Origin: Taxillus chinensis
Taxonomy: Eukaryota > Streptophyta > Magnoliopsida > Santalales > Loranthaceae
NCBI GenBank assembly: GCA_023512835.1
Contig: CM042091.1
Span: 39,632,107-39,696,106 of the forward strand
Length of the DNA stretch: 64,000 bases
Direction: 5' to 3'
In this document: piece after piece, positions 31,662 to 42,654 of the stretch
Layout of the letters: the number at the start of each line of letters is the position of its first letter
How positions within the stretch are numbered: the stretch's first letter is position 1
Notes under the pieces: generated by a model
Told to the model about the DNA's origin: nothing
The model's database searches: none
The model's input: only the letters and a program-made list of their open reading frames with translations
Made by a program: the position numbers and the translations under genes

Positions 31662-33018
31662 TGATGGTCCCTTGGAGCCTAGAGGGGGGTGAATAGGCTC
31701 TTATCCAAACTCTTTATATTCTCTTATGACACAAACACTTATCTAATTAAGTGATAGAATCACTGCGGAAGATAATCAGATAGTGGAAGTATTTTGTTTT
31801 ATTATCAAAAGATAAATACAACAAAATAGAAGCAAGACTCTTTTACACTCTGTTTACAAAAGGATTCACACTCTAGCCTATATTATCTCTTTGAACTCTT
31901 GTGCATACACCGGATTAATTTAGGCTTCCTCGCACACACCTTTAAATATACAAGTATAAATATTTATACAAAAACATTCCTAAAAGACAACCTTGGAACT
32001 TGTAGTTCCGGAATGCATTCAGCACTAACTATTCCTCGGTAGTCTCTCTACCTTGACTGCTGCGGTTTGTGGAGCTCAAGATCTTGGGTTTGAAGAGTAT
32101 AAGTGCCTTTATGAGTTCCCAAATATAATTAAAGTTGTGTCCACATATCCGGGTGATCCACGTGTAAGATTCTTCAGGTTCTCAACAAGTTTGTCTTACA
32201 TCGGGACACCACGAGCTGATAACCTTAAATGCGGTTAAGTTGAGGGCAGATCTTCTTGGTCCGGTGTAATTTTCCTTACTCCGTAGCTAATGAAGCTCAG
32301 AACCTTACTCCGTGTCAGTGGTTGCTTACTCCGTATCTATTTGATACTGGAATCCTTAGTCCGTGTCAGCGCTTCCTTACTCCGCATGTAAGTTCCTTAC
32401 TCCGTATGTAAGTTCCTTACTCCGTGCGAGTCTAAAGGATCGGATGGCTTACTCCGTATTAGCACATCCTTACTCCGCATGAATGAGTGGTCCGAATTCC
32501 TTACTCCGCATCTAGTTTCCTTACTCCGTGCGAATAAAGACTCGGGTCCTTATTCCGCATCAGTACTTCCTTACTCCGTGTGTATGAAAGACTCGGATGC
32601 CTTACTCCGTGTCTTCTTTACTTTAGTTCATTTAAGTGAAAGACTTAACTTTTTAGCTCCGTGTTGACCCTTTTACTCCGTGCGAACTTGTAGACCAAGA
32701 TTCTTACTCCGCATCAGTTTGACTTAGTCCGTTTGAGGCATTAAGAGCAGATTCCATAATCCGTAGCTTTTAAGTTCTTAGTCCGCACGAATGTTCCTTA
32801 TTCCGTATGTATTGGTGACTTGGTTATTTACCAAGTGTTTGACGACACTCACTCTTGTGCGGATCAGGATTATGTATCCTATCCTTAGCTTTACTCTCAC
32901 GAGTGTATCTCCGGATTAATAACATATCTTCTGCAATGATCAAAGAAACACAAAAGATCTCAAATCAAATTACATAGGCCTTTATCAGCATTATCCAAAT
33001 TTTGGGCTTGATCCAACA
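31662..33018 (-). repeat. C1 3' LTR
   Basis: 1,357 bp. Its middle (32270-32830) is full of CTTACTCCG(T/C)-type repeats with 20-bp units. It is 60 bp shorter than the 5' LTR, exactly three units. TSD GGTGG lies just outside. Confidence 0.93.
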
Positions 33019-33031
33019 ATCTCCCCCAATT
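33019..33031 (-). promoter_or_regulatory. C1 polypurine tract
   Basis: Minus strand AATTGGGGGAGAT directly before TGTTGGATC. Confidence 0.85.
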
Positions 33032-33161
33032 ATGGATATGCCCAAACCCTTTGTAATCTGATCTGGTAAGCAGTGCAAAAAGATAACATACAGAATACAC
33101 ATCACAACCATTTTCATTTATCAGCAACAGAATACAATTCAGCCTTTATACAAGATTTTCA

Positions 33162-33929
33162 TTAAGGTACATAAGGCTTACTATACTTGAAGATCATTGT
33201 TGCTGCTTTCTCTCTAAGCTCCAGTGACTCGTTCATCGTATAAGTAGTGTGTTGGCTCCAAGATTTGTCCACACTTAAGAATGACTTGATAAAGTAACAG
33301 ACAAAGGCTCCGCAACTATCTCCATCTGGTTGTTGTGGCACTTGCTTCTTGCCCCGGAATGTCGCCTTCAGCTTCTCAGTTGGTCTCAAAGGAGTGATGC
33401 CCAACTTTTCATATAATCCGGCTTTCTTCACAGCTTCATTCAATCTGAGACACAGTGGTTCCCATTGATTCTTTCTTACATCGCTCCACAATCCGATAAG
33501 AATCAATCGAATCATCTGTTTGGACCGAATCATGAAGACAACCATCATGAAATGTGGCGACATGATCCAAGACGTAATGAGGATAGTTGAGAGAGTTCTC
33601 CATGGCTTGCTATCCTCAGCAGTTCCTTCGATAAAGGACTGAATGATATCTATACTGGGAAGATAGCCCTCATTCCAGCACGGTAGAACTTCAAACAAGT
33701 GACCATCCTTGTACAGAGATGGAAACAGCCTCATCTCCATTTTAGCAGCCCTAGAGAAGTTGTCAATATCGTCTGTTGTAAAGAGGCCTTTCTCCGAACA
33801 AAGGGTCCGAATGTCGTCCGGGGAGAAGGGGTGCAGTCGAGAGACATCTTCTCTCGCAGGAAGACGCAAGATAGGAAAGCATTGCCTTACGCACGCTTCC
33901 GTCCGCATCAAGAGGGTCACACGCCGCAT
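33162..33929 (-). pseudogene. C1 accessory gene, C-terminal part: Ulp1-type (C48) cysteine protease
   Basis: Ulp1 proteases cut SUMO or related tags from proteins. An open frame of 255 codons ends here. Family signs: HFMMVV (candidate catalytic His, about residue 125) and QQPDGDSCGAFVCYF (oxyanion Gln and catalytic Cys, about residue 207). The catalytic Asp is not clear in this frame, and DSVQTDDS appears in the +1 frame just after HFMMVVF, so one or two frameshifts are likely. Upstream it should join the Pro/Ser-rich frame 33763-34848, but a one-base shift near 33920 separates them. It lies between pol and the polypurine tract, where SIRE elements often carry an env-like gene; no membrane segment is seen here. 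Confidence 0.7.
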
Positions 33930-34848
33930 ATGATGGGAGGAAGGTGTCAGCTGCGGATGGAGAGGATGGAGGAAGAGCTACACTCGAGGAGCTTGGCTGA
34001 GAGAAGCGGCTACGTTTGGGGATTTGAACTCCCTGAAGCAGTGAAGAGGCAGGCCGCTTCTCAGCATGAGTGGAGGTTTGTGATGCAGGAGGAGCAGAAG
34101 GATCAGATGACACTCTCTCCCCCGGTTTGGCAGATCGCCGGGGAGCAATGGGAGGGCGAGCCATCGTGTGCACCAGGTCCGCGAAGGAGGTAGACAAGGA
34201 GTGGACGGACGAGGCGACGAGGTCCATCTTCTGTTCCATGTAGGTGGAGGAGTTGGTGAGGGCAGAGAGGAGTTGGGCGCCAAGAGCATCAACCTTGGCG
34301 GCGATGGCGGATATTTGGGCGCTTTGAGCTTGGGTGTAGCGGTCTAGCTGGGCGGAGAGCACAGCGTCGGAGTGGACCGTGCCAAAAGAAGCACGTCCAA
34401 GGGCCAACTCCGGAGCTTTGGAGGACTCCCCCGCATGAACAGGAGCAGGAGTGCGCTGGGCAGAGGAGTCCGCAGGAGTATCAGCAGCAGCAGCAGAAGA
34501 GGCATCCGGAGCAGCGGACCCGCTTTGACCAGAAAGGTCAACAATGGGAATGTCAACAGCAGGTGAAGAAGGTCCAGCCTTAGCAGGAGAAGGACTCTGT
34601 GCAGCATGGACCGGGCTGGAGGGGTTAGGGAACGGCACATCTGGGATGGAGGCCGGCGTAAGAAAGCCTTGGTCCAAATTCCAGATGATCATGGTCTCCG
34701 GGGATTGAGTATGGCGAGTGTAAAACACCCGGAGATCGGTGTCAGGAATGGAGGCGGTGTGGGCAAGGCTGAAATGGAGCCAAAGGTCCGTTAAGGTGTC
34801 GGCGGAGAGATGGTCAAGGTAATCTCGGGGTTGAGGTAGGGGAGGCAA
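33763..34848 (-). pseudogene. C1 accessory gene, middle part: Pro/Ser/Ala-rich linker
   Basis: An open frame of 361 codons. The start PLPQPRDYLDHLSADTLTDL is moderately hydrophobic; residues 75-160 are rich in Pro, Ser and Ala; residues 160-240 (QLDRYTQAQSAQISAIAAKV, then LGAQLLSALTN) look like a coiled coil; then a Ser/Pro-rich segment with a basic patch, IPKRSR. The last 50 residues after about 33930 are out of frame. This layout (domain, disordered linker with a short coil, protease) also occurs in the Athila element at 50.2-52.4 kb, where the middle has TAQLQEAQAETVQEIGSL. No enzymatic motif. Confidence 0.6.
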
Positions 34849-35258
34849 AGGAGCTTCCGGAATAGATTCCGGGACATCACAATTGCGGCAGCAACGGCGG
34901 TATCAACCACGGCAAAGAACAACGGAAGTGGAGGGGGGTGGGGACATCCGCAAAGAAAAGGGGTCAAGAAACAGCTCTAGGGGCACTGCGCTGAGATGGC
35001 CCCACAACCTCGGAGGGTTCGGCACGGACGTTGTGCTGGGAGGCCCGAGAAATGGAGGGTGCAGCAACGGACCGAATCCGGGAGGATCGGTGAGCGGAGC
35101 TGACGTCAGGGGCATGGCTGTCGGAGGGGTCACCAACAGAATTGCCTTGTTGTTTCGTGGCAGGGAGAAGGCAGAGAGCTGCAGAGGGACGGCGGGCTGT
35201 CATGTTCCCATCAGGCGTAATATAGCGAAGATAATGAGCCGGAGGAAAAGGAACAGCG

Positions 35259-35828
35259 TCAGAGCGGGCGAAATGGTCCGGATGAAGATGCCGGAAGACA
35301 ATGCTTAGGATGCGCCCGAAGGAATGATTCTTGGGTCCAGTCTGCAGCAGTCGGAACAGAAATGTCCCCCAGAAGAAGATCGTACGGAACAGAGTCCCGA
35401 GCGGAAGTGCGAGCCAATAAACAGCGACTCAGTATGACTACCATACAACGATAGCGACCTTGGAAGGACTTCACCTTGTATTCCTTGCCTTTATAGGTGT
35501 AACCCATAGAAGCCGCCATGGGATCGGCATCGGGGCGCTGTGATTCACCGGGGGGTAGACTGAGAGCAGCGCAGAGAACGTCGGGGGTAATGAGGATGGA
35601 TTAACCGCGAACATAGGAGATGATGGAGTCGGTGGTACAGCGGATCTGTAGGTAATACTCGAGAATGTCGTCTATAAGAAGATCGATAGGATTGGAGATC
35701 AAGTCGAGTACGTGAGAGGCTTCTAGAAGAGGGCGAATTTGGGAAAACTAGTCCGGAGGGTTGGAGACAGCGCTCCAATCGACCAGATGGCCGGGATTGA
35801 CGCCGGAAAGAGAGGTTCTGGGTGCCAT
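35259..35828 (-). pseudogene. C1 accessory gene, N-terminal part: plant transposon-associated domain
   Basis: Start at 35828 (MAPRTSLSGVNPGHLVDWS), with two in-frame stops (near 35747 and 35600) before the open part 35519-35259. Its core, SFQGRYRCMVVILSRC then ARDSVPYDLL, matches the Athila protein NGFHGKYRCLANLVGRC then GVDSVPKSHLEF in spacing and residues. I take it for the domain Pfam calls a putative plant transposon protein (Transposase_32 type). Its function is unknown. Being in a copia element makes it unusual; see findings. Confidence 0.6.
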
Positions 35829-37127
35829 TGTAGATGAAAATTGAAGGGCGAGAGGGAAGGCGAGGTCTTTGGGGATTGAAGGAGCAACGAGAGTTTTAGG
35901 GATTTGAAAAGAGTAACACTCGTGCTTCGTAGGAATGACCAGAATATATAAGACCGAGTCCGTGAATGTCAGCGGGTCTAGGAATTTGGCGAGTGAAACA
36001 GTAGACCGCTTGACAGGCTGATGTCATTAGTCTTGATATTGGTGTGCCTCTGAATTAAAAGATGACATGGAGACGGCATGACCAAGTAAGGATAACAGCT
36101 GTTTGCCTTCCAGGGGAAGTGTGTGTATCCCGAGACATGCATTTAATGAATCATCATTATTCCTCCTCAAAAGCACACGATATAAAATAAGACATGGATT
36201 ATCGCAATTTGACAGTATCAGGAGTCCGGAGGAATGAACCGACAATCATCCGGAATCAGCGATAGTCGAGTAACGAGTATCCAGATGAAAAGTAGACTGT
36301 GTCCATAGTAACAGAGTGCAGTGAGAGAAAAGTATATTCCTTTGCTGTCAATAAGTCGCAGAGAAGAGAAGTACTACAACACTTCAAATCCAAGACTATG
36401 GACTAGATTTATCGATAAGGGTGCAAAGAAAATCTGAACCTGTAGCTTCATAAAAATAAACTAAAAGTACAAAAGCTTAACAGGCAAGGATTAGTACGGA
36501 TAGGAGAAATTAGTCCGTGAAGAGCTATATAATCCGAACTAATGAGTAGCAGAACTTACACATTACTAAGAATGAAATAGACAGATACATACTAGAGAAT
36601 GATCAATGTGACTGAATCAGGGCATATGTCAGATAATAAATACACAAGTTCATATAGGTCAACATAGTGAAACCATCCTGCTGAACGACGCAGCTAAGAT
36701 TAATTAAAAATCATATGATTTGACCAAACTAGGATTCATGAGTGAAAAATGAGGAAGTGGACACATGTCAAAAGCAATCAGTTGATTATCCGATTAAAAT
36801 GCATGGTTGAAGAAAAAAAATACATCCAAGCATGCCGTAATTCTGTTTCAACAATGCATGTCCAGTCAGATCCGGAAGTAAAGGTTCTGAGGAGGGAGTA
36901 TCTGAGACATATTAGGGGGTCATTACTAAGGTAATAGATGAAGCTTAGGCTCCCCGTAGATCATTCGATCCTCTCAATGAAAGGCTCCCCCTCGAATAGA
37001 TCGCCAGGAAAGAGGTCATGAGACATTTACGGGGGTATTACTTGAATAATTTATAAAGCATTTTCTCCCCCGTAGATTGTGCAATCCTCTCGGTAGACCT
37101 TTTCGGCTTAAAGAAATTCAGCACGGT
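35829..37127 (-). other. C1 spacer between RNase H and the accessory gene (lower part)
   Basis: 1.3 kb of AT-rich non-coding sequence that continues across C2 at 40027-40417. It holds repeats around CTCCCC(C)GTAGAT(C/T)(A/G)T and GCAATCCTCTC (about 36945-37095), whose purine-rich minus strand could act as extra polypurine tracts. No gene seen. Confidence 0.55.
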
Positions 37128-37132
37128 CTATC

Positions 37133-37446
37133 TGATGGTCCCTGTGAGCCTAAAGGGGGGGGTGAATAGGCTCTTATTAAAACTCTTTTCTTTCTCTCAA
37201 GACATAAACACTTATCTAGTTAAGTGATAGAATCACTGCGGAAGATAACCAGATAGTGGAAGTATTTTGTTTTATTATCACGAGATGAATACAACAAAAT
37301 AGAAGCAAGACTCTCTTACACTCTGTTTACAAATGAACTCACACACTAGCCAACTCCTTTTTCAAAGATAAAAAAACTCTTTTTAATAATGCACAAGTAT
37401 GAATATTTATACAAAACATTCCTAAGAGACAACCTTGGAACTTGTA
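37133..37446 (-). repeat. C2 3' LTR, truncated to its last 314 bp
   Basis: Matches 38843-39150 until ACTTGTA, then jumps to gag sequence (CATTTGAGTAATTATTAG, as at 58177 in C1). TTGTA is common to both sides of the deletion. Confidence 0.9.
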
Positions 37447-37447
37447 C

Positions 37448-38780
37448 ATTTGAGTAATTATTAGTCTCTCATTCTTTTCATGATCACATGCAGTAGTAAG
37501 AGATTCTAATTTACTCAGGAGCTCAGAGACAGAAGGTACCTCAGTATTTGCCATGAGGCAGACGTTCGGCTTAGTGGTCGGCTCATCATCCGAGGATTCC
37601 TCCTCTTCTTCCGAGCCACTCATGTATTTTGTCACGAGCGCCTTCCTCTTGCTCTTGCTGTTATCTGAGGTGGAGCGGCGAGGAGTTACCTTGTCTCTTT
37701 TCTCGGCCACTTTTGTTTTGGACCTGCATTCCTTGGCCCAGTGACCGGTTTTCCCACAGTTGAAACATTCCTGGGAACTGGACTCCGGTCGTTCCTTCCT
37801 TTGGAACGATGATGATGAGCGTCTTCTGAACCCCTTTCTACTTTTCCGTAGGAATCGCTCAAAGGATTTGACAAGAAGGGCTATCTCCTCCTCCTCGTCA
37901 GAGTCAGAATTGTCGGATACGTCCGTATCATCATTCCTCAGTATGTTTAGACATTCTGTAGCTTTGAGAGCTACTCCCTTTTCTTTCCGAGCTATTTTCT
38001 CATCCCCGTCGAGTACTTAAACCTGACTTCGTGAGTCCGCAGCCTCTCCATACGCTTCTTCAAGGGGAACATATCGCTAGTTTTTGTCCGATTGCATCCG
38101 GAGTTGTTTGGAGTAGTAGCGATCCGGCAAGGAGCGAAAGAACTTGTCATTGATCCGGGATTGAGAATAGTGCTCATTGACGCTTTCATCTCAAGAATGA
38201 GCTTGCCGAATCTCCAAGTAGATGCTTTCAAGTGATTCGCCCGGTTTATGATTAAAACTCTAAAAATTCGTCCGAGAGTGCAGATCACATTCTCGTATCC
38301 GGGACCGACTCCCCTCATAGAGGATTGTCGGTTGTCCCAAATAGCTTTTGCCGTCGTGCAGCCCTGGACGTCTGTGAAAGCCTCGGAATCCAAAGACGAT
38401 GTAACATAAGCCAGAGCCTTTTCACTAGCACACTGCCAGGCTCTTTCATCGTTGGTAAGTTCAGCATCTGTCTTTGGCCTCCTAACTCCATGTTCTCCGA
38501 TAGTCATCGGAATTGGAATCTCCTGATGAAGACATGGCCACATGAGATGATCATGGCATACCATAAACATCTTCATGCGAGCTTTCCACTGGGAGAAAAG
38601 CTCAGGTGTGAATTTGGGTGGTTTCGTTAAAGTAAAGCCAGAACTCCGTGGTTGAGAAGCGGTGGCAGCAGCAGGTTGAGGTGGGTCGACATTTTCACTG
38701 CTGCTTCGATTCGGGATGGGCTCCTGTGCACCTCCGGAGTTAAGGTGAGTGTTGAATAGCATACTGCTTTCTTCGGCCAT
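37448..38780 (-). pseudogene. gag: C2 gag, truncated and frame-broken
   Basis: Starts MAEESSMLFNTHLNSGGAQE at 38780. The copia gag domain runs to about 38040 (PPKFTPELFSQWKARMKMF, DERAWQCASEKALAYVTSSL), with damage in the middle (from about 38330, GVGPGYENVICTLG ...). The Asp/Glu-rich segment lies near 37900. The zinc knuckle has the C...GH..KEC pattern near 37725-37765 (minus strand), and NCGKTGHW can be read there across two frames. The coding part stops at the deletion (37447), inside the helical C-terminal region. Confidence 0.8.
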
Positions 38781-38828
38781 TTCTGAGATTGAAAGAGTGG
38801 GATCTCTACTTAGAACAAAGTAGAACTT

Positions 38829-38840
38829 GCTTTGATACCA
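38829..38840 (-). promoter_or_regulatory. C2 primer-binding site, one mismatch
   Basis: Minus strand TGGTATCAAAGC instead of TGGTATCAGAGC, two bases inside the LTR. Confidence 0.85.
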
Positions 38841-38842
38841 CT

Positions 38843-40021
38843 TGATGGTCCCTGTGAGCCTAAAGGGGGGGGGGTGAATAGGCTCTTATTAAAACTCTTT
38901 TCTTTCTCTCAAGACACAAACACTTATCTAGTTAAGTGATAGAATCACTACGGAAGATAACCAGTGGAAGTATTTTGTTTTATTATCACGAGATGAATAC
39001 AACAAAATAGAAGCAAGACTCTCTTACACTCTGTTTACAAATGAACTCACACACTAGCCAACTCCTTTTTCAAAGATAAAAAAAACTCTTTTTAATAATG
39101 CACAAGTATGAATATTTATACAAAACATTCCTAAGAGACAACCTTGGAACTTGTAGTTCCGGAATGCGTTCAAAGACTAACTATCCCTCGGTAATCTCTC
39201 TGCCTTGACTGCTGCGGATTGTGGAGCTCAAGATCTTGGATTTGAAGAGTATAAATGTTTTTGTGAGTTCCCAGATACAATTAAGGTTGTGTCCACATAT
39301 CCGGATGATCCACGTGTAAGATTCTTCAAGTCCTCAATAAATTCGTCTTACATCGGGACACCACAAGCTGATAACTTTAAATGCGGTTTAGTTGAAGCAG
39401 TGTCTTCTTGGTCCGGTGTAATTTTCCTTACTCCGTAGCTAATGAAGCCCGAACCTTACTCCGTGTCGGTGGTTGCTTACTCCGTATCTATTTAGTATTG
39501 GAATCCTTAGTCCGTGTCGTCGCTTCCTTACTCCGCATGTAAATTCCTTACTCCGTATGTAAGTTCCTTACTCCGTATGTAAGTTCCTTACTCCAGGCGA
39601 GTCTTGAAAAGTCTGATAACTTATTCCGTGTCGGCGCTTTCTTACTCCGCATGTAAGTTCCTTACTCCATATGTAATTTCCTTACTCCGTATGTAAGTTC
39701 CTTACTTCGGGCGAGTAATAAATCCGGATTCCTTACTCCGCATCCTGGTGTCCTTACTCCGCACTTATCCTTTAAGTTCTTAGTCCGTACGAATGTTCCT
39801 TATTCCGTATGTATTTGTTACTTGGTTATTTACCAAGTATTTGACGACACTCACTCTTGTCCGGATCAGGATTATTTATCCTGTCCTTAGCTTTGCTCTC
39901 ACGAGTGCATTTCCTGGATTAGTAACATATCTTCTGCAATGATCAAATAAACACAAAAGATCTCAGATCAAATTACATAAGGCTTTATCAGTATTATCCA
40001 AATTCTGGGTTTGATCCAACA
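38843..40021 (-). repeat. C2 5' LTR
   Basis: 1,179 bp, TGTTGGATCAAACCCAG ... GGGACCATCA on the minus strand. The CTTACTCCG repeats lie at 39425-39810 with two blocks of 20-bp units; the array is shorter than in C1 and C3. Confidence 0.92.
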
Positions 40022-40026
40022 CTATC

Positions 40027-40417
40027 CTTTTAGGAAAATATACTTCAGAAGCTGATCAGACTGCGATTGTGTATTCATCCACCAGGCATTCCGAGCTAAC
40101 CCATTTCATTTCTTCAACAATACATGTTAATAGAGTAATCTAAATGAACAGGCATTTGTCATGTGGTGATCAGTGGAAATTAAGATCATGAAACCAGAAT
40201 GAGGTTAATCATATAAACTTTAATCATGTTTGCTTAAATGACTTCAGTCGGGAAACGCAAGCATCATCCCATATATGAAGTTGCTATAAATATCAGAAGC
40301 ATAAAGCACATTAGACAGTAAGTATGATCATCATTAAGATCAGTATGTATCTACTACTATCAATAAAAGCACAATGCATGTTCTGAAAACAACTACTAAT
40401 GGATAACAGGTGAGAAG
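40027..40417 (-). other. C1 spacer after RNase H (upper part)
   Basis: 390 bp of non-coding AT-rich sequence between the end of pol and the C2 insertion; continues at 37127 and below. No feature recognised. Confidence 0.5.
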
Positions 40418-40841
40418 CTATGCAGAAAAGTCAAGCATACCTAATTTGAGAAGAAGTTCAAAAAATCTTACATCAGGTAGGGGCTTTGTAAGTATATCCG
40501 CCAGTTGATCTTCAGTAGCAACATGTTCCAGGGATATGTGCTTTTTAAGAACATGATCGCGAATGAAATGATGCCTGACCTCAATATGTTTTGTCTTTGG
40601 ATGCATGACGGGATTATTGCTGATAGCAATAGCATTGGTATTGTCACAGTAGAGTGGGACAGATGTCATGTTGAAGCCGTAGTCAGTAAGTTGACTTTGC
40701 ATCCAGAGAAGCTGTGCACAGCAACTCCTAGCAGCTATATATTCCGCTTCAGCAGTAGACGTTGATACGGAATTCTGCTTCTATCGAACTAAGAGATCAA
40801 TCTGTTTCCAAGGAATTGGCATGTACCACCGGGTGCTTTTC
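40418..40841 (-). pseudogene. pol: C1 pol: RNase H
   Basis: The end of the copia polyprotein. 40418-40702 reads MQSQLTDYGFNMTSVPLYCD, then NPVMHPKTKHIEVRHHFIRD and ATEDQLADILTKPLPDVRF, the classic copia RNase H block; it ends at LDFSA. Upstream, EAEYIA-type sequence is visible near 40745 in another frame, so one or two shifts separate it from RT. Degrades the RNA strand during copying. Confidence 0.85.
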
Positions 40842-41990
40842 CTATCTATGCGACACCCAAAGAAAATCAGCATCGAATATCCTGGATAAGGCGAAGTTGG
40901 ACTCTTGTGGGTACCAGAGCCCCAAATTAATTGCCCCTTTGAGATACCTTAATATCCGTTTTACATGAAGCATATGTGACTCTTTGGGATTCGCCTGATA
41001 TCTTGCGCAGATGCAAGTTGCAAACATTATGTTCGGGCAACTTGCTGTAAGATACAGCAAGGATCCAATCATCCCTCTGTACTCAGTCACATTCACTGAT
41101 TTGCCATCAACATCTGGGTCTAACTTGGCATTGACTGGCATTGGAGTTTTGACGGGAGACGAACCTTCCATACCAAACTTCTTGATTAAGTCACGAGTAT
41201 ACTTAGCTTGGTTTATGAAGGTCCCTTCCTTCAGTTGTTTGACTTCGATCCCAAGGAAGTAGGACAGTTCTCCCATCATACTCATCTCAAACTTGCCAGT
41301 CATCAACTTGGCGAATTCATCACAAAGTTTCAGATTAGTTGATCCGAAAATGATATCATCCACGTATATCTGTACGATCAGAGTATGTCCTTTCTCTTTC
41401 CGTAAGAATAGCGTGGTATCAATCTTCCCTTTTTGAAAGTTGTGAGCAAGTAAGAATTCCGAAAGTGTGTCGTACCAGGCTCTTGGAGCTTGCTTCAATC
41501 CATACAAAGCTTTCCTTAGTTTGTAAACCAGATGTCTAGCCTTGGGTTCAATGAAACCTGGAGGTTGTTCAACGTACACCTCCTCTTGAAGATCTCCATT
41601 CAGGAATGCACTCTTGACGTCCATTTGATAAACTATGAAGTTTTCATATGAAGCATACGCCAGAAACATTCGGATTGCCTCAAGTCTTGCCACCGGAGCA
41701 AAGGTCTCATCATAGTTTATTCCTTCTTCTTGACGATATCCTTTGGCTACCAGTCTGGCTTTGTTCCAGATTACTATTCCATCCGTATCAAGCTTGTTCC
41801 GGAACACCCATTTAACTCCTATGACTTGCTGAGACTTAGGCCTTGGTACTAGAGTCCACACATTATTTCTCATAAATTGATTCAGCTCTTCTTACATGGC
41901 TTCTATCCAATTCGAATCCCGAAGAGCTTCATCCAAAACCTTTGGTTTTATTTGAGATAGAAAACACGAGTAAAAACACATGTTGGAGGT
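40842..41990 (-). CDS. pol: C1 pol: reverse transcriptase (open fragment)
   Basis: 343 codons open from 41873 to 40842, preceded by NWIEAM, a stop, then EELNQF. Copia RT blocks in order: [70 protein letters not shown], the catalytic [10 protein letters not shown] (YVDD at 41356-41367), [13 protein letters not shown] and [11 protein letters not shown]. The end (after [12 protein letters not shown]) slips frame into RNase H. This is the best-preserved polymerase part of C1. It continues upstream on the far side of the Athila insertion at 55443. Confidence 0.88.
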
Positions 41991-42033
41991 GGCTGCTCTT
42001 GTTCTTACACTAACAGTAGGATCACCAATCACT
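41923..42033. repeat. 111-bp duplicated target, left copy
   Basis: AGAGCTTCATCC ... CAATCACT, directly before the Athila 5' LTR. It is identical to 55332-55442 except T for C in CTTACAC(T/C)AACAG. It is part of the C1 pol reading frame ([12 protein letters not shown] region). Confidence 0.95.
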
Positions 42034-42291
42034 TGACAACGTGCATTTATGCCGTTATCCTATGCCTTATATAGGGTGTTTTAGCGTATGTTTTGTACCT
42101 ATTTGCATGTTATTTTCGACATATTTGCTCTAACCCCTAGGAAGACCCTGTTTGGTGTATAGTGGTACTTTTTGAGTGTTTTTGGCAGGTTTTGGAGCAA
42201 CCTTGTCCCACACACTTTGGCTAGATCACTCCATCAACTCACAAGGAAGCTACAGGAAGAAAATGGAAGCAAAATGAAGGCAAAATCAAGG

Positions 42292-42443
42292 TGCACGTGA
42301 AATGCCTTCTCACGTGCATTCTCACGTGCAAGGATTTTATTGCATGGATGCCTTCTACAACTCAAGAGGAAGCTTTGGAGCAAATTTGAGTCAAATTGGA
42401 GCTGCACGTGAAAAGGGTCTTCTCACGTGCATTCTCACGTGCA
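42292..42443. repeat. CACGTG modules in the Athila 5' LTR
   Basis: Two modules, 111 bp apart, each with one TGCACGTGA arm and two TCACGTGCA arms (42292/42310/42322 and 42403/42423/42435), separated by CTTC(T) and TTC. Either right arm can pair with the left. The 3' LTR repeats them at 54086-54124 and 54197-54237 without change. Confidence 0.85.
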
Positions 42444-42564
42444 AGCATTTTTGTGCTCCCAATGATGTATTTTGTTGCTTTAATCATTTTCCTCTAAAGA
42501 ACTGGGGGTCAAAGTTGGTGTAGTTTGAGTTTTATTTCGCCTAGAACGTCGATTAGTGTCACTA

Positions 42565-42654
42565 ACCAAAACGACGTCGTTTTGGTCACGACCACATTTA
42601 TAATTAGGGCACACCTTTTGTAACCCTAATTTGGCCCACTAAAACCTATAAATA
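42565..42654 (+). promoter_or_regulatory. Athila LTR promoter: 22-bp palindrome and TATA box
   Basis: A perfect 22-bp palindrome (half-site ACCAAAACGAC, then GTCGTTTTGGT) with a GACGTC centre lies 60 bp upstream of TATAAATA (42647). GACGTC is a bZIP-type ACGT core. The 3' LTR copy is at 54358-54379 with TATAAATA at 54440, unchanged. Confidence 0.78.

Larger units (their letters stand above)
37133..40021 (-). mobile_element. C2: internally deleted SIRE-type copia element
   Basis: CTATC at 37128-37132 and 40022-40026 proves a separate insertion into C1. Minus strand order: 5' LTR 38843-40021, primer site 38829-38840, gag 37448-38780, then an abrupt join to the last 314 bp of the 3' LTR (37133-37446). 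Protease, integrase, RT, RNase H and most of the 3' LTR are gone. It cannot move on its own. The two LTR parts are nearly identical (GTGAGCCTAAAGGGGGG is shared and differs from C1), so they belong together. Confidence 0.9.

Noticed and set aside
33699..35308. Plus-strand ORFs at 33.7-35.3 kb as host genes
   Set aside because: They are antisense to the C1 accessory gene, which has recognisable domains on the minus strand.
33162..37127. Env-like gene of the SIRE type in C1
   Set aside because: No signal peptide or membrane segment is seen; the region instead has a transposon-associated domain and a Ulp1-like protease.
42302..42523. ORF in the Athila LTR, also at 54096-54416
   Set aside because: It spans the CACGTG modules and is present only because LTRs are duplicated; no domain, and it lies upstream of the TATA box.
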